Below are positions 61,469-64,000 of a stretch of 64,000 nt of DNA, one piece after another. The number at the start of each line of letters is the position of its first letter. The first letter of the stretch is position 1. The notes under the pieces were generated by a model, which saw only the letters and a list, made by a program, of their open reading frames with translations, was not told the origin of the DNA and did no database searches. A program made the translations under genes and the position numbers. Source of the stretch: Eulemur rufifrons (Eukaryota; Chordata; Mammalia; Primates; Lemuridae); NCBI RefSeq assembly GCF_041146395.1, contig NC_090989.1:49440501-49504500 (forward strand). The letters run 5' to 3'.

Positions 61469-64000
61469 GATGGAATTTTTGTTTTAAATTTTGAAAATAA
61501 ACCAATTGCCCTTTTTAGAGCAATGCTGGAAAGCTCATCAAGTGGTGCCATCACATAAAGAGTTATTTTCTGATCCTTTCTGAAGGTCCTAAAGTTTTCA
61601 CATGGTAATAGTTGATGTTGTGACATTTTATATACTTCTGATCAGTTTGCATATGACCTTTGGAGGTGACTGGGCATGTTTAATCAGAAAGACATTAAAA
61701 TATAGTTAGTATAAATTGACCAAGAGATGAGAGAAGCCAAGTTATACTTTGAAGATTATTTTTCATTGTTCCTACTTTGAAGACCTATTTATAGTTATCT
61801 TTTACTGTTACATTTGCTTTTTGTTGTTTAAGTATAAAAAGAGCAAGGAATTTTTAAAATTTTGTTATTATAGTAACTAATATATAGGGTTTATGAAGAA
61901 ATAAAAGCCAAGCCAAGAGAAAAAGAAGTAAGAGAGGAAGGAAAAAGGAAAATATAAATTAAAATAAAATGAAACAAAATAAAAAAACAAACATAAATAT
62001 GTCAAGAAATTTAATGAAAGATTTGTCTGTAATGGTGTGCTATCTTGGAGATGAGGAATATTGCTTTACTTTATCTGCCACAAGAACTATCTTTGTCTCC
62101 TTCAATGAGATGACTGCTTTATCTACTAGTTTTGATGAATACATTTTCAATTTGGTACCAAAATGAAATCTTAAATTTTTTCAGTGCAAGATCTGCTTAT
62201 CACAGCAGGGGTGAGAGAAGAAACTGAAGGTCAAAGGGGAAATTCCTCATGTTAGCACTTGTTTTTATTAGTGATGCCAATATCCACAAAATCACCGGTG
62301 CTCACCCTTAATAGGGAGAATACACAAAAGAAAAAATTTAGAAGACAGCATAATAGCTATTCACAATCTCACGTACAAACTACTACACAGAATTCATTCT
62401 CCCCACAATCATACACTCATTTTTATTACATTAGGCATAATAATATTTACTGAAGTAATAACTACAATCTAGAACAAGTTTTGTTGATTGGAAAATTCAA
62501 CACCAATTAAAGTTTTTGCACTGTTAATACACTTTGAAAGAATTACCAGCAAAGCCACACATTATGGTTTTTATTTTAAATAGGAAAGAAAAACTGTTAA
62601 ATTCAAGTTTAAGTTCAAGTTTCTTCATTGAATAAACAATTGATAGGTATAAGAGTGAACATACCAGTAGAAATCATGTACAGACATAATTTATTGCATT
62701 TTGAATAAAGTTAGTATCAAAGTCATATATTAATTTATTTAAAATGATATTGCCACAAAACAAATTGTAAATGCCTTTTTTGAGAGAAATACTTTCCAAG
62801 TTTGTCACAGATATTTATAAATATATCTTCTTGACCCTTCAAATTCTCAGCCATTTAAAGAAAGAGCACTGTTGTTTAATGGTAAGATCAATCTACTAAC
62901 AGTCAGGAAGTTTGAGCTCTGATTTAATTAGTGTTGCTAATTTATCACATTACCACATTACCTTGAAAAACTTATTTAAAATTTTTAAGTCTTTTTTTTG
63001 ATCTATGCCTTGAGTGCTATGATCTAAACCAGTCTGTTCATCTATAATGTTTGTCCTTTTAGAAGCTGACATTATACTAATAAGAATCTGAGCTATTTTC
63101 AGTATTTTAGAGTGTTCGATAAGATAATATCAAGCCTCATTACTTTAAATTGGAATTTTATCAATTTAATGTGATTTCTTATCACATGATCTTATTTTTT
63201 TTGATCAAGTTAGAAAATAAATGCCTATTTATATATGTTACTTATTTGGTAGATATTTTGAGAATATGGGCTCTGTGGAAGAGAGAAATAAAAGCAATTT
63301 CTCTGAAGAACTAAATACTGTATTTTTATATTTAACTATTTACACAAAAACTTTTATGGCTTAAAAGTATTCTTTTATTTTATTTTGAAGTGCTTTTGTA
63401 AGTTTTTATGCTACATCAAATTTGTTCATTAGTGTATTGTCTACTAGCAGTTATATATAAAATCAACACCTTAATTAGTTTAGTTGCTTAGAATTTCCTC
63501 TCTTAGTTTTTTGTTTTATTTGCAAAATGAATTGGTGCAGCTGATTTTTCATATTTTCTGAGCTTGCATGTATAATGTCATCTTAATTCACTTGATTAGA
63601 TAGGGGTTAACCTTGGGAAATCCATCATAAAATCATCATAAAATTATATACCAAACAAATAATAAATATTGCATTTTCTCCTTGGTTGCTAAACATAATA
63701 CATCATTGATATCTCTCACTGATTAATATTTATTTCATTCTATTTCTATGTCTGTGGTCAATGAAGTTTTCATTACTTTAATTGAAAAGTAGAAATTTTC
63801 ATTCTATTTTCTTCCCTTATGCATTTGAATAAGTGACTATAGATTTGATCTCTAATTTCAAAATTATTTCTTGCTTAGTTACTTGTTTATTTACTGACAT
63901 TCCTTGGTTAAATATTAAAAGCATATACTAGATAAACATTTGTATTGATTGTATATACCTTACAACTTGGGTGGTGCAAATAATTTTTCATGAATACTCA
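61469..64000. other. No recognisable feature
   Basis: AT-rich to the window end. Small frames at 61,969-62,166 and 62,259-62,453 have no similarity I recognise. A very weak MIR-like passage at 62,880-63,010 was not called. Confidence 0.5.

Noticed and set aside
62880..63010. MIR SINE (sense)
   Set aside because: Only a loose likeness to the tRNA-derived head ('ttaatggtaagatcaatct'). No core match strong enough to call.

Overview
The window is nuclear DNA from a primate, most likely a strepsirrhine (lemur-type). The evidence is six dimeric 7SL-derived Alu elements, several of which carry the 'agcaagagcgagac' left monomer and the long A-rich middle linker seen in lemur Alus, together with L1, mammalian MIR, MaLR, Tigger and mariner relics. 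The DNA is AT-rich and CpG-poor. No intact host protein-coding gene, rRNA or tRNA is visible. The longest open frame is 155 codons and looks fortuitous. I read the window as a gene-poor intergenic or deep-intronic segment that is a layered record of transposition.

Layout. 1-5 kb: the 5' region of an old L1M, a roughly 1.4 kb ancient medium-reiterated repeat, and two LTR-like elements. 5.0-6.0 kb: a perfect 51-nt hairpin and a young sense Alu with target-site duplication (TSD). 6.4-11.6 kb: a decayed class I (gammaretrovirus-like) endogenous retrovirus (ERV) on the minus strand, with readable gag, protease, reverse transcriptase, part of RNase H and part of integrase, but no envelope. 12-15 kb: an old L1 fragment, then a younger antisense L1 internal piece carrying ORF1 and the start of ORF2. 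16.6-20.8 kb: an MLT1-like LTR, a MER5A hAT relic split by a later insertion, a 5'-inverted (twin-primed) L1 and an older L1M. 22.6-25 kb: two young antisense Alus, one inside an L1M. 25.4-26 kb: an unassigned, less AT-rich block. 27.9-32.2 kb: a Tigger MITE with TA target sites, an MLT1-like LTR and a 3 kb antisense L1M holding two Alus. 33.9-38.3 kb: an LTR-like repeat, a possible ERVL/MaLR internal region, and a short LTR copy ending in poly(A). 39.9-41 kb: MIR and Alu. 41-46.9 kb: no recognisable element. 46.9-48.2 kb: a full-length but dead mariner close to the Hsmar2 type. 49.7-52 kb: an L1M 3' end, a second Tigger-type element and a second copy of the 33.9 kb repeat in inverse orientation. 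54-56 kb: MIR, an antisense solo LTR and a hAT-type relic. 58.7-61.5 kb: two nested L1s, both 5'-inverted. The rest is unassigned AT-rich sequence.

Nothing here acts as a co-ordinated gene system. The interest lies in insertion histories: nested twin-primed L1s, a polyadenylated LTR retrocopy matched by a solo LTR in the same window, the split MER5A, the perfect palindrome, and the state of catalytic residues in the ERV and mariner. Family names come from recognition by eye. No database search was run.
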